Both the position numbers and the translations under genes were made by a program. A stretch of DNA of 64,000 nucleotides from Callorhinus ursinus (taxonomy: Eukaryota; Chordata; Mammalia; Carnivora; Otariidae), in contig NW_020312775.1 of NCBI RefSeq assembly GCF_003265705.1, positions 4,482,822 to 4,546,821 on the forward strand. The letters are read 5' to 3'. Shown here one piece after another: positions 45,741 through 55,454 of the stretch. Under the pieces are notes generated by a model. It was not told the DNA's origin. It searched no databases and saw nothing but the letters and a program-made list of their open reading frames with translations. The first letter of the stretch is position 1, and each line of letters opens with the position of its first letter.

Positions 45741-46600
45741 TTTTTACTGTGGTATGAACACTTAACATGAGCTCTACCCTCCTAACAAACTTAAGTGTAC
45801 AATACAGTATTGTTAACTATAGGCATGATGTTGTACCATAGATTTCTAAAACTTATTTATCTTGTGTAACTGAAACTTTATACCCATCCCCCCCAACCCC
45901 TGCTAGAGTAGGCAGTTAGTTAGGATTTAACAGGATGCCTGGAGGCCAGCCAAGGAGAGTCATGACCTGCTATCAGAAAAGTTAGAGACCTCTCCTGGCA
46001 GCACTCCTAAAACAAAGCACAAGAAGCTGGATCAAACCAGACAGGTACAAGACGAAGAAAGCCAGAGACTCTGACCAAGTAGGGGAGAAAAGGTGTGAAA
46101 GCATGCTCCCAAAGAAATCCCTTCCCCAAATAATAAATATTCCACCCCCTAGTTAACAACTGTCCATAAAAGATAGAGATCCAAACCCTGGGTGCAGCTC
46201 TCTCTTGAGCTCACCCACTCTCTCAGCTTGAGAGTATACTCTCACTTTAATAAACTTTCTCACTTACACTCTTCAACCACAGTGTCTGGTCCATTCTTGA
46301 ATACTTTCTTGTGATGAGACTAAGAGCCTCCAGCAACATCCCAGGAATGGGCTAGGCAGAGGCCTTGGGGCCCAGGGATCTCCCCAGTCCAACCAGCAAC
46401 ACCTATGGCCCTTGGAAACCACCAATCTATTCTCAGTTTTTATGAGTTTGGCTATTTCAGATAAGTCATATAAATGTGGTATTTGCTGTTTATGTTTAGC
46501 TTACTTCGCTTAGCATAATGTCCTTCAGGTTTATCCATGTTGCCACATTTAGCAGGATTTTCTTCTTTTTAAAGGCTGAATGATATTTCATTTTCTTTCA
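45741..46600 (-). mobile_element. Old L1 3' end, split by an LTR
   Basis: Left part (to about 45900): TTACTGTGGTATGAACACTT, TATAGGCATGATGTTGTACC, TATACCCATCC. Right part (about 46405-46600): CCTTGGAAACCACCAATCTA, TAAATGTGGTATTTGCTGTT, TAGCATAATGTCCTTCAGGT. Both are minus-strand L1M 3' text; they join if the LTR between them is removed. Confidence 0.75.
45901..46405 (+). mobile_element. ERV1-like solo LTR, different family
   Basis: Has the LTR order U3, CATAAAAG (TATA-like, about 46165), TCTCTCTTGAGCTCACCCAC leader, AATAAA at 46249-46254, and a U5-like end. The CTTTAATAAACTTTCTCACT phrase is common in gammaretrovirus-like LTRs. It is unrelated to the TGATGTGGGAAAC family nearby. Exact ends and target duplication are not resolved. 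Confidence 0.75.
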
Positions 46601-47175
46601 ATTCTCTGTGCACTTTATATAATAAATTTGTTTCCTACTCCCAGGGTGATATTAAAATAGTGAGCAATCACAACAGATGTCTACCCAATGTATACTGGTT
46701 ATATATTGACCCTGCTTAGACCACAAAATACCTTGATATTTAAAGACATTTTCTTTTTTCCTGTCTCCTTCTCCTTTTATTGCTCTACTTGTCCGCAAAA
46801 CATGGGCAACTGAGCTGGGGTGGAATCAGCAGCTAAAATCTTCACTGTAGACAAATAAATATGTCAATAGAAATCTCAGGACTAAATTTTTTCCATCCTC
46901 ACACATCATCGTTAACAGGTTCCATCAGGGAATTTCCACATTCCTGCCTGCTCCATCCTGGTTGTCAGTGCCTTACATACAATGGTAGGCCCTGGCTTAG
47001 TAATGATTATTTTTTTCCCCCAAGAAAGGTGACCAATAGGAGGGATTTCCCAGAGACACACATAAATAAATAAGAAAATAAGGTCAATATGTTACACAAT
47101 AATGAAAAGGGGATTTGTTGGATTGAAATAAAAATCTCAAATTAAGGATGTGTTTCCCTTTCTCATTTTTTTTAA
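46601..47175. other. No recognisable feature
   Basis: Unique-looking DNA with a short open frame at 46861-47073 that has no recognisable motif. Confidence 0.5.
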
Positions 47176-47187
47176 TATAATTAATTT

Positions 47188-47402
47188 CTTTTTTTTTTTT
47201 TGTAAGAGAGGGAGTGAGTGAGAGAAAGAGCAAGCACAAAGAGGGAGAATAGGAAGAGGGGGAGAGAGAGAGAGAGAATCTTAAGCAGGCTCCACACCCA
47301 GCACAGAGCATGATGCAGGGCTTGATCTCATGACCCTGAGATCATGACCTGAGCTGAAATCAAGAGTCAGACACTTAACTGACTGAGCCACCACGGTGCC
47401 CC
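47188..47402 (-). mobile_element. CAN-SINE, older subfamily
   Basis: T-rich start, purine-rich GAGAGAGAGAGAGAATCTTA, then TTGATCTCATGACCCTGAGA, CTGAGCTGAAATCAAGAGTC and CTGAGCCACCACGGTGCCC. Imperfect flanking duplication TATAATTAATTT / TATAACTAATTT. Confidence 0.92.
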
Positions 47403-47439
47403 TTTATATAACTAATTTTTTAATATGTTTGTCATACCA

Positions 47440-47570
47440 AATTACAGGAATGTAATTTTTAGAAGGTTTATACCATATTTATTTTTCTATCCTCAGTGTT
47501 TAAGAGTACTAGACACATAAGAGTTACTCAGTAGATGTTTGTTGAATGACTGAATGAACAAAAAGATTGA
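47440..47570 (+). mobile_element. L2 3'-end fragment
   Basis: TTTTTCTATCCTCAGTGTTT, ACTAGACACATAAGAGTTAC and AGATGTTTGTTGAATGACTG end in the L2-type TGAA tail. Confidence 0.7.
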
Positions 47571-48853
47571 TGGACCATTATTTAGTAGAGATGAGCAATT
47601 ATTATTTGGTGGAAGAAACGAGAAGCTAAGGAGTATGTTATACTCCTAACTAAGAAAGCTACAGCAATTGGAGGGAAGAATTTAAAGTTGAGCTGGAATT
47701 CTTTAGTATTGTTATCTCAAGTGTCACAATAAGGGATTCGTTCTTTTGTACTGTGAAAACTCACTTGTGTGATACCTAGCATGTAATCCCAGACCATTTG
47801 ATGCTGTTCAAAGAATTGTTCTGCATATAGATTGGTTTGTGTGCCCATATGTTTAAAAATTCAATTTAAAGGAACAGCTGAATTCATCAATGGGATTGAA
47901 ACTTCTCTTCAACATTCAATTTCTGTGAAAGGGGAAGTAGTCTGTATTCATTTCTATGTTTAAAGAGAGAAGCTGGGGGATATTTGATACATGCCTTACA
48001 AAGAATAAACCAAATATTAACATATTCCCTGTTTACCATTGTTTTCTCCCTTGCCTGCTTTCTGTATTGCAGATGTTGTGGCTATTTCTTGATGGTTTTC
48101 AGGCTCCGGTTCATTAAGATTATTGCAATTGGTGACTTTGCTGAGGATTTCACTACTATCTTTTGCTAGCAGGCACATAGCAAGGTGGATATGCTTGTAA
48201 GTCACGTTTATGCTTACTTCAAAATTATAACAGCTGGATTATCTGACTCTGTACTGTTTCTCTTCTCAAATAAATAAATTAACCCCTAAACCTCTTCAGG
48301 AGCAAAGCCAAAATCAGTGTTCCTAATCAATTTCAAAAGTTAAAAGTTTTTTTCCTTCTTTGCTTTTTTTCAAGCAGAGTAAAAATTCTGAGTTGAGAAT
48401 ATCAGGAAAATATTAGCTATACTCAACCATGAAATAAAATGGTTTTATAGTTCCCCATAGCTATCTTTTCACATGCAGTGTAGGTCTCCCTTCATTGATC
48501 AGCTTCCTTTTATTGCATGGTGTTCTGGGAGATACAAAGCAATCTCAAGCACCACAAGGGTCAAAGAAACTGAACCTGTGGATTAAACTTGCAAAAATGT
48601 TACATTGATGGGGAATGTTTGTCTTGCTTGGCTTCTGATAAATCTCAACTTGCAAATTAAAACAGAATCTTTGAGGTCTTTCTGATATGAGCTTGAATTC
48701 AATAGGATGCAATCTCCAGATCCTTTTACCTGATATTCTAACCCATTGTGCTACTGCTCAAAGCTACCAGAATATGTTTTTCGTTGAACCACATGAAACT
48801 CATTTGTGTCTACTGAACCCCTAATCTTCAAATTGGTTAAATAAGATAGTGTG
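47571..48853. other. Longest stretch without a recognised repeat
   Basis: About 1.3 kb without a mobile element that I can identify. It holds no convincing gene; a splice-acceptor-like TTTCTGTATTGCAG at about 48060-48073 is followed by a frame that stops after 14 codons. Confidence 0.55.
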
Positions 48854-48858
48854 GGAGG

Positions 48859-49439
48859 TTATGTGGGAAACAAAAGCAAAAGAAAAATTAAATTTCCTTA
48901 CTATTTCCAGCCTATTGACAAGTCCTTGAAACAGGCAGAGTTACATTCCTCTAGGATCTCAACTGCCTCGATGTTAATACTTTGCCAAGGGCAAAAGACA
49001 AACTTAGCCTGAGCTCCAGGACCCTGTAAGTCTACTTTAACATACAAAAATTCCTTTGGAAACCTCATTTATCTCTACCCGCCCCCCCCATATACATGTT
49101 GGCAATTATCCCCAAGTATATGACCCACCGATACACATCTGAAGGGTCTCAAGACTAAGGTTTTTTTAGGCAGGAATAAATGACCTTTTCCTAACAATAG
49201 CTAGACCCCTCAAGCTCCTGGAAACTTTGCTTCCAAAATTCCTTAGAGACTTGACACTATCCCTGACCCCCTCCCAACTTGAAAGTATATAACCAGCCAC
49301 TCCTCATCACCCCAGTGGCGCTCTTTCTGTCCACAGGTCTTGTCCCCATGCTTTAATAAAACCACCTTTTTGCACCAAAGACATCTCAAGAATTCTTTCT
49401 TGGCCCTTGGCTTTGAACCCTAATGTCTTTCTTACAACA
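48859..49439 (+). mobile_element. ERV1-like solo LTR with intact 5-bp target duplication
   Basis: A 581-bp LTR, TTATGTGGGAAACAAAAGC to TTCTTACAACA, with AAGTATATAACC as TATA-like box (about 49284), CTTTAATAAAACC as poly(A) signal and TTTTGCACCAAAGACATCTC after it. GGAGG flanks both sides (48854-48858, 49440-49444). No internal viral sequence adjoins, so it is a solo LTR left by recombination. Closely related to the opposite-strand LTR at 51190. Confidence 0.92.
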
Positions 49440-49444
49440 GGAGG

Positions 49445-49968
49445 TAGTGTCATGGGAAGGAGTACCATGGACTTGGGACTAAACAAATTTAGAGGAAATT
49501 AGGCGCCCCTGAGAGGACAGGACTGTCTTCTCTAACTGGTCACATCTCTGGCATGACTGGTAGAGAATGAAAAACAAAATGTCTCCATACTTCTGAACCT
49601 AGATTTCCTTAGGCAACTTAGCTCTGCCTTGGCTCATGGACCTGCCCATCTCCATTACTAGAACCAAAGAATTTTCTTTGTGAATTTTCTTCCAGAATCA
49701 GATTGAGAAAGATAAGCAGAATAGAATATAGCTTTGCATTTACACAAGGATGGAAGAGGAAAGAAGGAAAAATGGGGGAGAAAGACACATTTGTCAAACT
49801 TTCAACATTACTTTCAACATTTTTTTGACATACATTTCTGGATTATACTTATTGGCTTATATTCAAGAAAGAAGATCCATATGGGTTCCTGTGTTGAAAA
49901 GAGGGCAAATCCATGTGAAGTGAAACAATCTTTATCTGGAGTAACGGCAAGAGGCTTCTTGTGATACA
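49445..49968. other. No recognisable feature
   Basis: Unique-looking sequence; small frames at 49734-49964 are not supported. Confidence 0.5.
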
Positions 49969-50363
49969 TGATGTAGTTTTGGAATGCTGGTGAGGTCCAG
50001 AGCTGATGGCCAAGAAAAAATTCTTGAGACATCCTTGGTGCAAAAAGGTGATTTTATTAAAGCATGGCGACAGGACTCATGGGCAGTAAAAGCTGCTGCA
50101 TTGTGGTTGTGAGGCATGACTGATTATATACTTTGGTCTAAAAGGACTTTGAAATGCTAATGGAAACTCTTAGGATGCTGGAGGCCTTGCTATTGTCAAG
50201 TTAAGGTTGATTTTCCCTCTAGTAAAGCATTAACATTAAGACAGTTCTGAGTTTCCTGGAGGAACATTATACTCTGCCTGCCTCAACTATTTGTCAATGG
50301 GCTGCAGGCTGTACAGAAATTTTATTTTATTTACATTCCCTTCTACCTTTGTTTCCCACATCA
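49969..50363 (-). mobile_element. ERV1-like LTR, shorter variant
   Basis: On the minus strand: TGATGTGGGAAACAAAGGTA at the start, TGTCTTAATGTTAATGCTTT, AAGTATATAATC (TATA-like), CTTTAATAAAATCACC (poly(A) signal), and an end in CCAAAACTACATCA. About 395 bp, against about 580 bp for the neighbouring LTRs, through lack of a block in U3. The flanking pentamers (ATACA, CTATG) do not match. Confidence 0.85.
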
Positions 50364-50685
50364 CTATGGTGGGGAGAGTGATGTTATGGCTCCAGGAAAT
50401 TGAGTCTATATGTTTCTGAAAGTCAGGCTATTGATAAGAATGCTTTGTCCTTGTAAATCACTAAGATATTTATAAATTGAGGGAGACTCGTGTCCCTCAG
50501 GACTGTGATCTTTATCAGTTAACCATTTGTTTTTACCTTCCCTTAGTTTTAGGGCAGTCAGGAGTGCCTGAAGAATGTCACATATATCCCACCAGGGAGT
50601 GGGGGGTGGGGTTGTGTGGTGTCAGCTTGTGCTTTGTCCTCAGCTTGCCTTCTGCTCCCTCATCAATATAGAATCTTCTACCTGA
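50364..50685 (-). mobile_element. Possible retroviral segment upstream of the LTR
   Basis: In the LTR's orientation this lies directly 5' of it. Its far part (50570-50685) resembles 43363-43478, which adjoins another LTR of the same family. It may be 3' internal retroviral DNA or a second LTR; no coding frame is visible. Confidence 0.4.
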
Positions 50686-50687
50686 GT

Positions 50688-50877
50688 CAGCAAACTTTGA
50701 CCTGCCTGTTTTAGCAGATAAAGTTTTAATGAAACACAGCCACACTCATTCTTTCATTTGTTTACCTATTGTTTATGGCTGCTTTTAAGCAGTTGTGACA
50801 GGGACTATATGATGCACAAAGCTTAAAATATTTGCTCTCTGGCCCTTTATAAAAAGTTTTCCAACTCTGCTCTGCGT
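50688..50877 (+). mobile_element. MER20-like DNA transposon (hAT-Charlie)
   Basis: AGTCAGCAAACTTTGACCTG, ATAAAGTTTTAATGAAACAC, AGCCACACTCATTC, TATTGTTTATGGCTGCTTTT, GTTGTGACAGGGACTATATG and ATTTGCTCTCTGGCCCTTTA follow the MER20 consensus order. A non-autonomous, ancient element. Confidence 0.85.
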
Positions 50878-51184
50878 AACAGAGATCAGGGAGAAATGCA
50901 TTGATTCCGAGAAGTGATGAGTGGATTTAATCACTTTGGAGAAACATTTATAGTTTATACTATAAAGTTTAAACTGACAATAGTTTCAGGATGTTATTTA
51001 GAAATTGTAGCAGTATATCAGTTGTTAATTGATTTGCTATAATTCATACTATATATACTATTTATCAATATAAATAATTAATGTTATGGATTTGTTTTTG
51101 TTGTGTTATTTAGATTTTGTAGTCACTAGAAAGATATAGAAACAAAGGCACTATTTAAAATGCTATTAATAATTAATATCAGTC
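50878..51184. other. No recognisable feature
   Basis: AT-rich, unrecognised. Confidence 0.5.
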
Positions 51185-51189
51185 AATAG

Positions 51190-51773
51190 TGATGTAGGAA
51201 GGATGTTAGGGTTCAAAGCCAAGGACCAAGAAAGAATTCTTGAGATGTCTTTGGTGCAAAAAGGTGGTTTTATTAAAGCATGGGGACAAGACCTGTGGAC
51301 AGAAAGAGCTCCACTGGGGTCATGGGGAGTGGCCCATTATATACTTTCAAGTTGGGAGGGGGTCAGGGATAGTGTCAAGTCTCTAAGGAATTTTGGAAGC
51401 AAAGTTTCCAGGAGCTTGAGGGGTCTAGCTATTGTTAGGAAAAGGTCATTTATTCCTGCCTAATAAAACCTTAGTCATGAGACTCTTCAGATGTGTATCG
51501 GTGGGTCATATGCTTGGGGATAATTGCCAACATGTATATTGGGGGGGCGGGTAGAGATAAATGAGGTTTCCAAAGGAATTTTTGTATGTTAAAGTAGACT
51601 TACAGGGTCCTAGAGCTCAGGCTAAGTTTGCCTTTTGTCCTTGGCAAAGTATTAACATCGAGGCAGTTGAGATCCTAGAGGAATGTAACTCTGCCTGTTT
51701 CAAGGACTTGTCAATGGGCTGTAGATACTAAGGAAATTTAATAATTTTTCTTCTGCCTTTGTTTCCTACATCA
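51190..51773 (-). mobile_element. ERV1-like solo LTR with intact 5-bp target duplication
   Basis: A 584-bp minus-strand LTR, TGATGTAGGAAACAAAGGC to CATCCTTCCTACATCA. It shares long blocks with the LTR at 48859, including AAAATTCCTTAGAGACTTGA and CCCTCCCAACTTGAAAGTAT, with its TATA-like box and AATAAA. AATAG flanks both sides (51185-51189, 51774-51778), so this is an independent integration. The apparent open frame across it is not viral protein. Confidence 0.92.
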
Positions 51774-51778
51774 AATAG

Positions 51779-52302
51779 CATTGACTGGTTACCCACTTGT
51801 TAAAGAACTTTGTTTCAGTGGAAGATGGGAAGAACCTCAAAGAAGTAGATGTTGTTGTAATTCAGGGTCTTACTAAATAGTCTAGTTTAAGAATTTGTTA
51901 TATATTCCTGCAGTGACTTCAGAAAACATACAAAGTAATATAAACCCATGAGAGCACATAAACAGAGCTCAGAATCTAGGACAGAAGGATAAGGGATCAT
52001 TTGCCTGTATGTCAGTCACCTAGATGCTTTTGCAGGTCTTAGTCCTGTGGATCTGCCTGATTTTCTTGTTTTAGGAATTTGTCTAAACATAGATTTTATA
52101 CTTTGGCTTTTGAATTTCATCTTGCTGATTTTCAGCTATCATTATGTGTGTTGAGATTATTTTGTAACTTGTATCTGAAGTTTAACACAGAGACAATTCA
52201 TTCTGACATTTTCTTTCCTGCAAAATATTATAAGCATGATTTATATGTCTTCATCAAGTCATGACAGAGGCATAGAATCCTAGAGTTAGCTGTGGCTTTA
52301 GA
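51779..52302. other. No recognisable feature
   Basis: Unique-looking DNA with a 61-residue frame at 52079-52264 that I do not recognise. Confidence 0.5.
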
Positions 52303-52761
52303 GAGTGAGTTGGAAAACTTGTAGGTTATAACCCAAGAATGGGTTCTTGGAATGTGAGATTTCCTGGGTGGTATAGTTCCAAGTAATTGTGATATGTGAT
52401 TTATAATAAATAAATATTTTGGTCTTCAGTCCCTGATTCCTGGCTCAGAGCTCCCCAAACCCTTGGAATTTCTTAACCAATAAGAGCAATGAGAGCATTG
52501 CTTTTGTTATAATATTTGTCCTCTGTTCCTGAAATCCAATTCAGAGCCATAAAGACAAAAATGGATGTCTTGTTATTCATAACAAGCCCCTTCCAACTAT
52601 AACTAAGTTTATGTTAAGGAGGTGACTTTTGGAAATCCCCTAAAGATGGGGTGCTGGTTGCCAGGGAAACCAACCAGGATTTGAGGGTTGGAACATTTAG
52701 TTCTGCCCCCTGATTTCTGAGGGGAGAAGAGAGGCTGCAGGTTGAATCAATCACCAATGGC
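52303..52761 (+). repeat. Inverted segmental duplication, arm B
   Basis: Near-identical inverted copy of 44400-44866. At this locus the family B repeat continues beyond the duplicated block, which suggests this is the older site and arm A the derived one. Confidence 0.92.
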
Positions 52762-53125
52762 CAATGATTTAATCAATCATTCCTCTTTAATGAAGCCTCC
52801 ATAAAAACCCAAAAAGACTGGGTTCAGAGAGCTTCCAAGTTGGTGAGTCAGAAAGCATCCATGTGTTAGTGCTGGCCCCAAACTCTACTAGCTAGTCAGT
52901 TAGTAGCTCAGGTAACAACCTGGACTTGAGACTGGCACTTGAAGTGGGGGCAGTCCTGTAGGACTGAGACTTTAACCTGTGGAATCCGATGCTATCTCCA
53001 ACAGACAATGTCAGAATTGAATTGTGGGATACCCATTTGGTGTCCAAGAATTACTTGGCATGGAAAAAAAAAAAAAACCCACACATCGGAATTGGGTGCT
53101 GAATTGCAGTGTAATGAAAACATTT
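52390..53125 (+). mobile_element. Ancient LTR-like repeat, family B, copy 4 (most complete)
   Basis: Starts TGATATGTGATTTATAATAA and passes through TTTGGTCTTCAGTCCCTGAT-type text (written with TATTTTGGTC), GAAGCCTCCATAAAAACCCA, TGGGTTCAGAGAGCTTCCAA, ACCTGGACTTGAGACTGGCA and TAACCTGTGGAATCCGATGC. It ends near AAAACCCACACATCGG plus a short tail. Related to copies at 7258, 22762 and 44400. Confidence 0.65.
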
Positions 53126-53196
53126 ACAGTGTAGCCATGGAAGTTGAATGTAGAGGTAGAAGTAGACAAAGACCAAGGGTGCAAGACATTCACAAT

Positions 53197-53567
53197 TCTG
53201 ATTCTCTATCAGAATCATCTGTGGTGGTTTTATAAGTTACTGAAACTATGGCTCCCATTCTGAAAGATTCTGATATAATTCAGGCATATGTACTTAAAAA
53301 AAAAAAGATTTTATTTATTTATTTGACAGAGAGATACACAGCGAGAAAAGGAACACAAGCAGGGCAAGTGGGAGAGGGAGAAGCAGGCTTCCCATGGAGC
53401 AGGGAACCCGATGTGGGGTTCGATCCCAGGACCCTGGGACCATGACCTGAGCTGAAGGCAGAGGCTTAAGGACTGAGCCACCCAGGTGCCCCGAGACATA
53501 TATACTTTTTAAAAAACATTAATGGATGTTTCTAATGTGCAAGCTGAGTTGGGAACTCTTGAGCTGA
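53197..53567. mobile_element. MER5A-like DNA transposon split by a SINE
   Basis: Left part: TCTATCAGAATCATCTGTGG, TTACTGAAACTATGGCTCCC. Right part after the SINE: ATGGATGTTTCTAATGTGCA, AGCTGAGTTGGGAACTC. These are diverged MER5-type phrases and the two halves join in consensus order. Confidence 0.6.
53296..53495 (-). mobile_element. CAN-SINE
   Basis: AAAGATTTTATTTATTTATT tail left, CGATCCCAGGACCCTGGGAC, CATGACCTGAGCTGAAGGCA and GACTGAGCCACCCAGGTGCC right. Imperfect flanks CATATGTACTT / CATATATACTT. Confidence 0.95.
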
Positions 53568-54117
53568 AGTTGGGTGGATTATCCATACAAACTCTGAATC
53601 TAAATGACAGCAAATTTGTTCAGAATAGGAAGCAAGGTCTTTACTGAATGTAAGATAGTGAGCCCTATAGTCAGTATGTAAGGGCCAGGAAGAAGAAATG
53701 ATTTGTCATAACCAGAAGGCAAGAACTTGAAAGGCAAGAACTTGATGGGTTTTTTAAATAAAGGATGAAGGACTTAACTCAGCCTCAGAGAGTGAAGTAT
53801 GAAGCTGTAAATCTCACCTCCTAATACCGACTTGCTTTAAACTGGTTCACACAACACAGAGCTATTTGCTCATCCCCAGTTTATCATTGGTATTTCCAAA
53901 TTTCTAATTCAATTTACTCTATGAAGAAATGGCTTTGGGTATGTTCTCATATTCTAAAGCTCTACTTTGCACTTTTTGGAGCTCATTGTTATCTTTAACT
54001 ATTTAATTTTAGGTGACCATGGACTCTTGGGGAGGAAAAGTGAATATGGCAGACTTGAATCCAGAGGTTTTAAAATGAATTATTTTCTTTTTTTTTTCAG
54101 ATGGATGTTTGCTAGAA
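53568..54117. other. No recognisable feature
   Basis: Unique-looking DNA, no open frame of note. Confidence 0.5.
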
Positions 54118-54195
54118 TTATTTTTTTAATTTAATTTAATTTATTTTTATTATGTTATGTTAGTCACCATACAATATTTTCTATATGATTCAGTA
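54118..54195 (-). mobile_element. Very short L1 3' end
   Basis: Poly(T)/TTTAATTTAATTTAATTT followed by TTATGTTAGTCACCATACAA, the last bases of a carnivore L1 3' UTR; strongly 5'-truncated. Confidence 0.65.
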
Positions 54196-54349
54196 GCCCA
54201 CTTCACTTACCTGGTTTTCAAGGTATTTGTATGAAAGAGAATTAGGATGGAGTGTTATTAGATAATGTAGACTATATCATTTTCAGAAAAATGGAATTCT
54301 GTAGAATACACTATGGAGAAATTAGACTGAAGGAAAACTTCAAGTGACT

Positions 54350-54393
54350 GTTAATAGTAGTAGTACCAGTAGTAAGAATAGTAGTAGTAGTAA
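54350..54393. repeat. (TAG)n imperfect microsatellite
   Basis: TAATAGTAGTAGTACCAGTA, then AGAATAGTAGTAGTAGTAAT. Confidence 0.85.
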
Positions 54394-54599
54394 TGAAGCT
54401 TTACAAATAAATGCAGAACATCAAGTCTTGTTCCTCTAGTATATTTTATTTTTGTCTTTTAAACTGCTTTCATTATAAAAGAAATGCAAACTTCATGCAA
54501 AATTATTGACTGAGATGTATCTAGAGTAAAATTAAATGTCCTCTTTCCATAGTATGACTCCCAACACTCATCTCCTAGTATGCCTCTCTCTCTAGAACT

Positions 54600-55250
54600 T
54601 CTCCTATGCATTCATAAAATGTATACATATATACATACATATACAAATGTATTATGCAATTTTCTAATAGTAATATATCACAAATATCCTTCTATACCAA
54701 TAAATATAAATCAACCTCATTCTTTTTAGCATCTGTATAGCATTTCATAGTATGGATGCACAACAATGTTTTTAAACATATGCCCCGTTATTTGGATGTT
54801 TGCTTCAAATTTCTTCCTTTTATAAAATTAATACTTCCATAAACTTCTATATTCACATTTTTTGTGTGAAAGTGTTAATAGTTCTGTAGCATATATTCTT
54901 AAAAGGAGACATGTTAGAACAAAGGTTATGCATATTTAAAATGTTGATAGGCTATTGCTTAAATGTCCTTCAAAAAATTACATTTTTTTTTTAGAAAAGA
55001 TTTTATTTGACAAAGAGAGAGAGAGAGCACAAGCAGAGAAGCAGCAGGCAGAGGGATAGGGGAAAGCAGACTCCCCAGGAGCGGAGAGCCTGAAGCCAAG
55101 TTCGACCCCAGGACCTAGGATCATGACCTGAGCTGAAGGCAGACACTTAACCCACTGAGTCACCCAGGCATCCCCCCCCAAAATTACATTTCAGCAAATA
55201 TATAGGCCCATTTCCCCAGCCTCTTGCCAGTTGTCTATATTATCAATCTA
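54600..55250 (-). mobile_element. Old L1M 3'-end fragment
   Basis: Minus-strand L1M text: TTAGCATCTGTATAGCATTT, TAGTATGGATGCACAACAAT, TTTAAACATATGCCCCG, and, right of a SINE, CCAGCCTCTTGCCAGTTGTC. Diverged and interrupted at 54986. Confidence 0.55.
54986..55179 (-). mobile_element. CAN-SINE with perfect 12-bp duplication
   Basis: T-rich tail, GAGAGAGCACAAGCAGAGAA, TAGGATCATGACCTGAGCTG, CCACTGAGTCACCCAGGCAT. AAAATTACATTT at 54974-54985 and 55180-55191. Confidence 0.95.
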
Positions 55251-55261
55251 TTTTTAATTTT

Positions 55262-55449
55262 AAAAAAATATTTATTTATTTATTTTGAGAAAGACAGAGA
55301 GAGTGCACAAGTGGGGGGAGGGGCCGAGAAGGAGAGGGAAAGAATGCCAAGTAGACTCCATGCTGAGGTCAATTTCAGGACCCTGCAATCATTACCTGAG
55401 CTGAAATCAAGGATCAGACGCTTAACTGACTGAACAACACAGGTGCCCT
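55262..55449 (-). mobile_element. CAN-SINE, older subfamily
   Basis: AAATATTTATTTATTTATTT tail, purine-rich middle, CAATCATTACCTGAGCTGAA, ATCAAGGATCAGACGCTTAA, CTGAACAACACAGGTGCCC. Diverged. Confidence 0.9.
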
Positions 55450-55454
55450 TCTTT

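Noticed and set aside
48017..48205. Acceptor-like TTTCTGTATTGCAG and overlapping short frames as a possible exon
   Set aside because: The sense frame after the acceptor stops within about 14 codons, and no donor, partner exon or homology is visible.
44400..52761. Two independent insertions of the same repeat
   Set aside because: The match extends 86 bp into non-repeat flank and is much closer than any other pair in the family.
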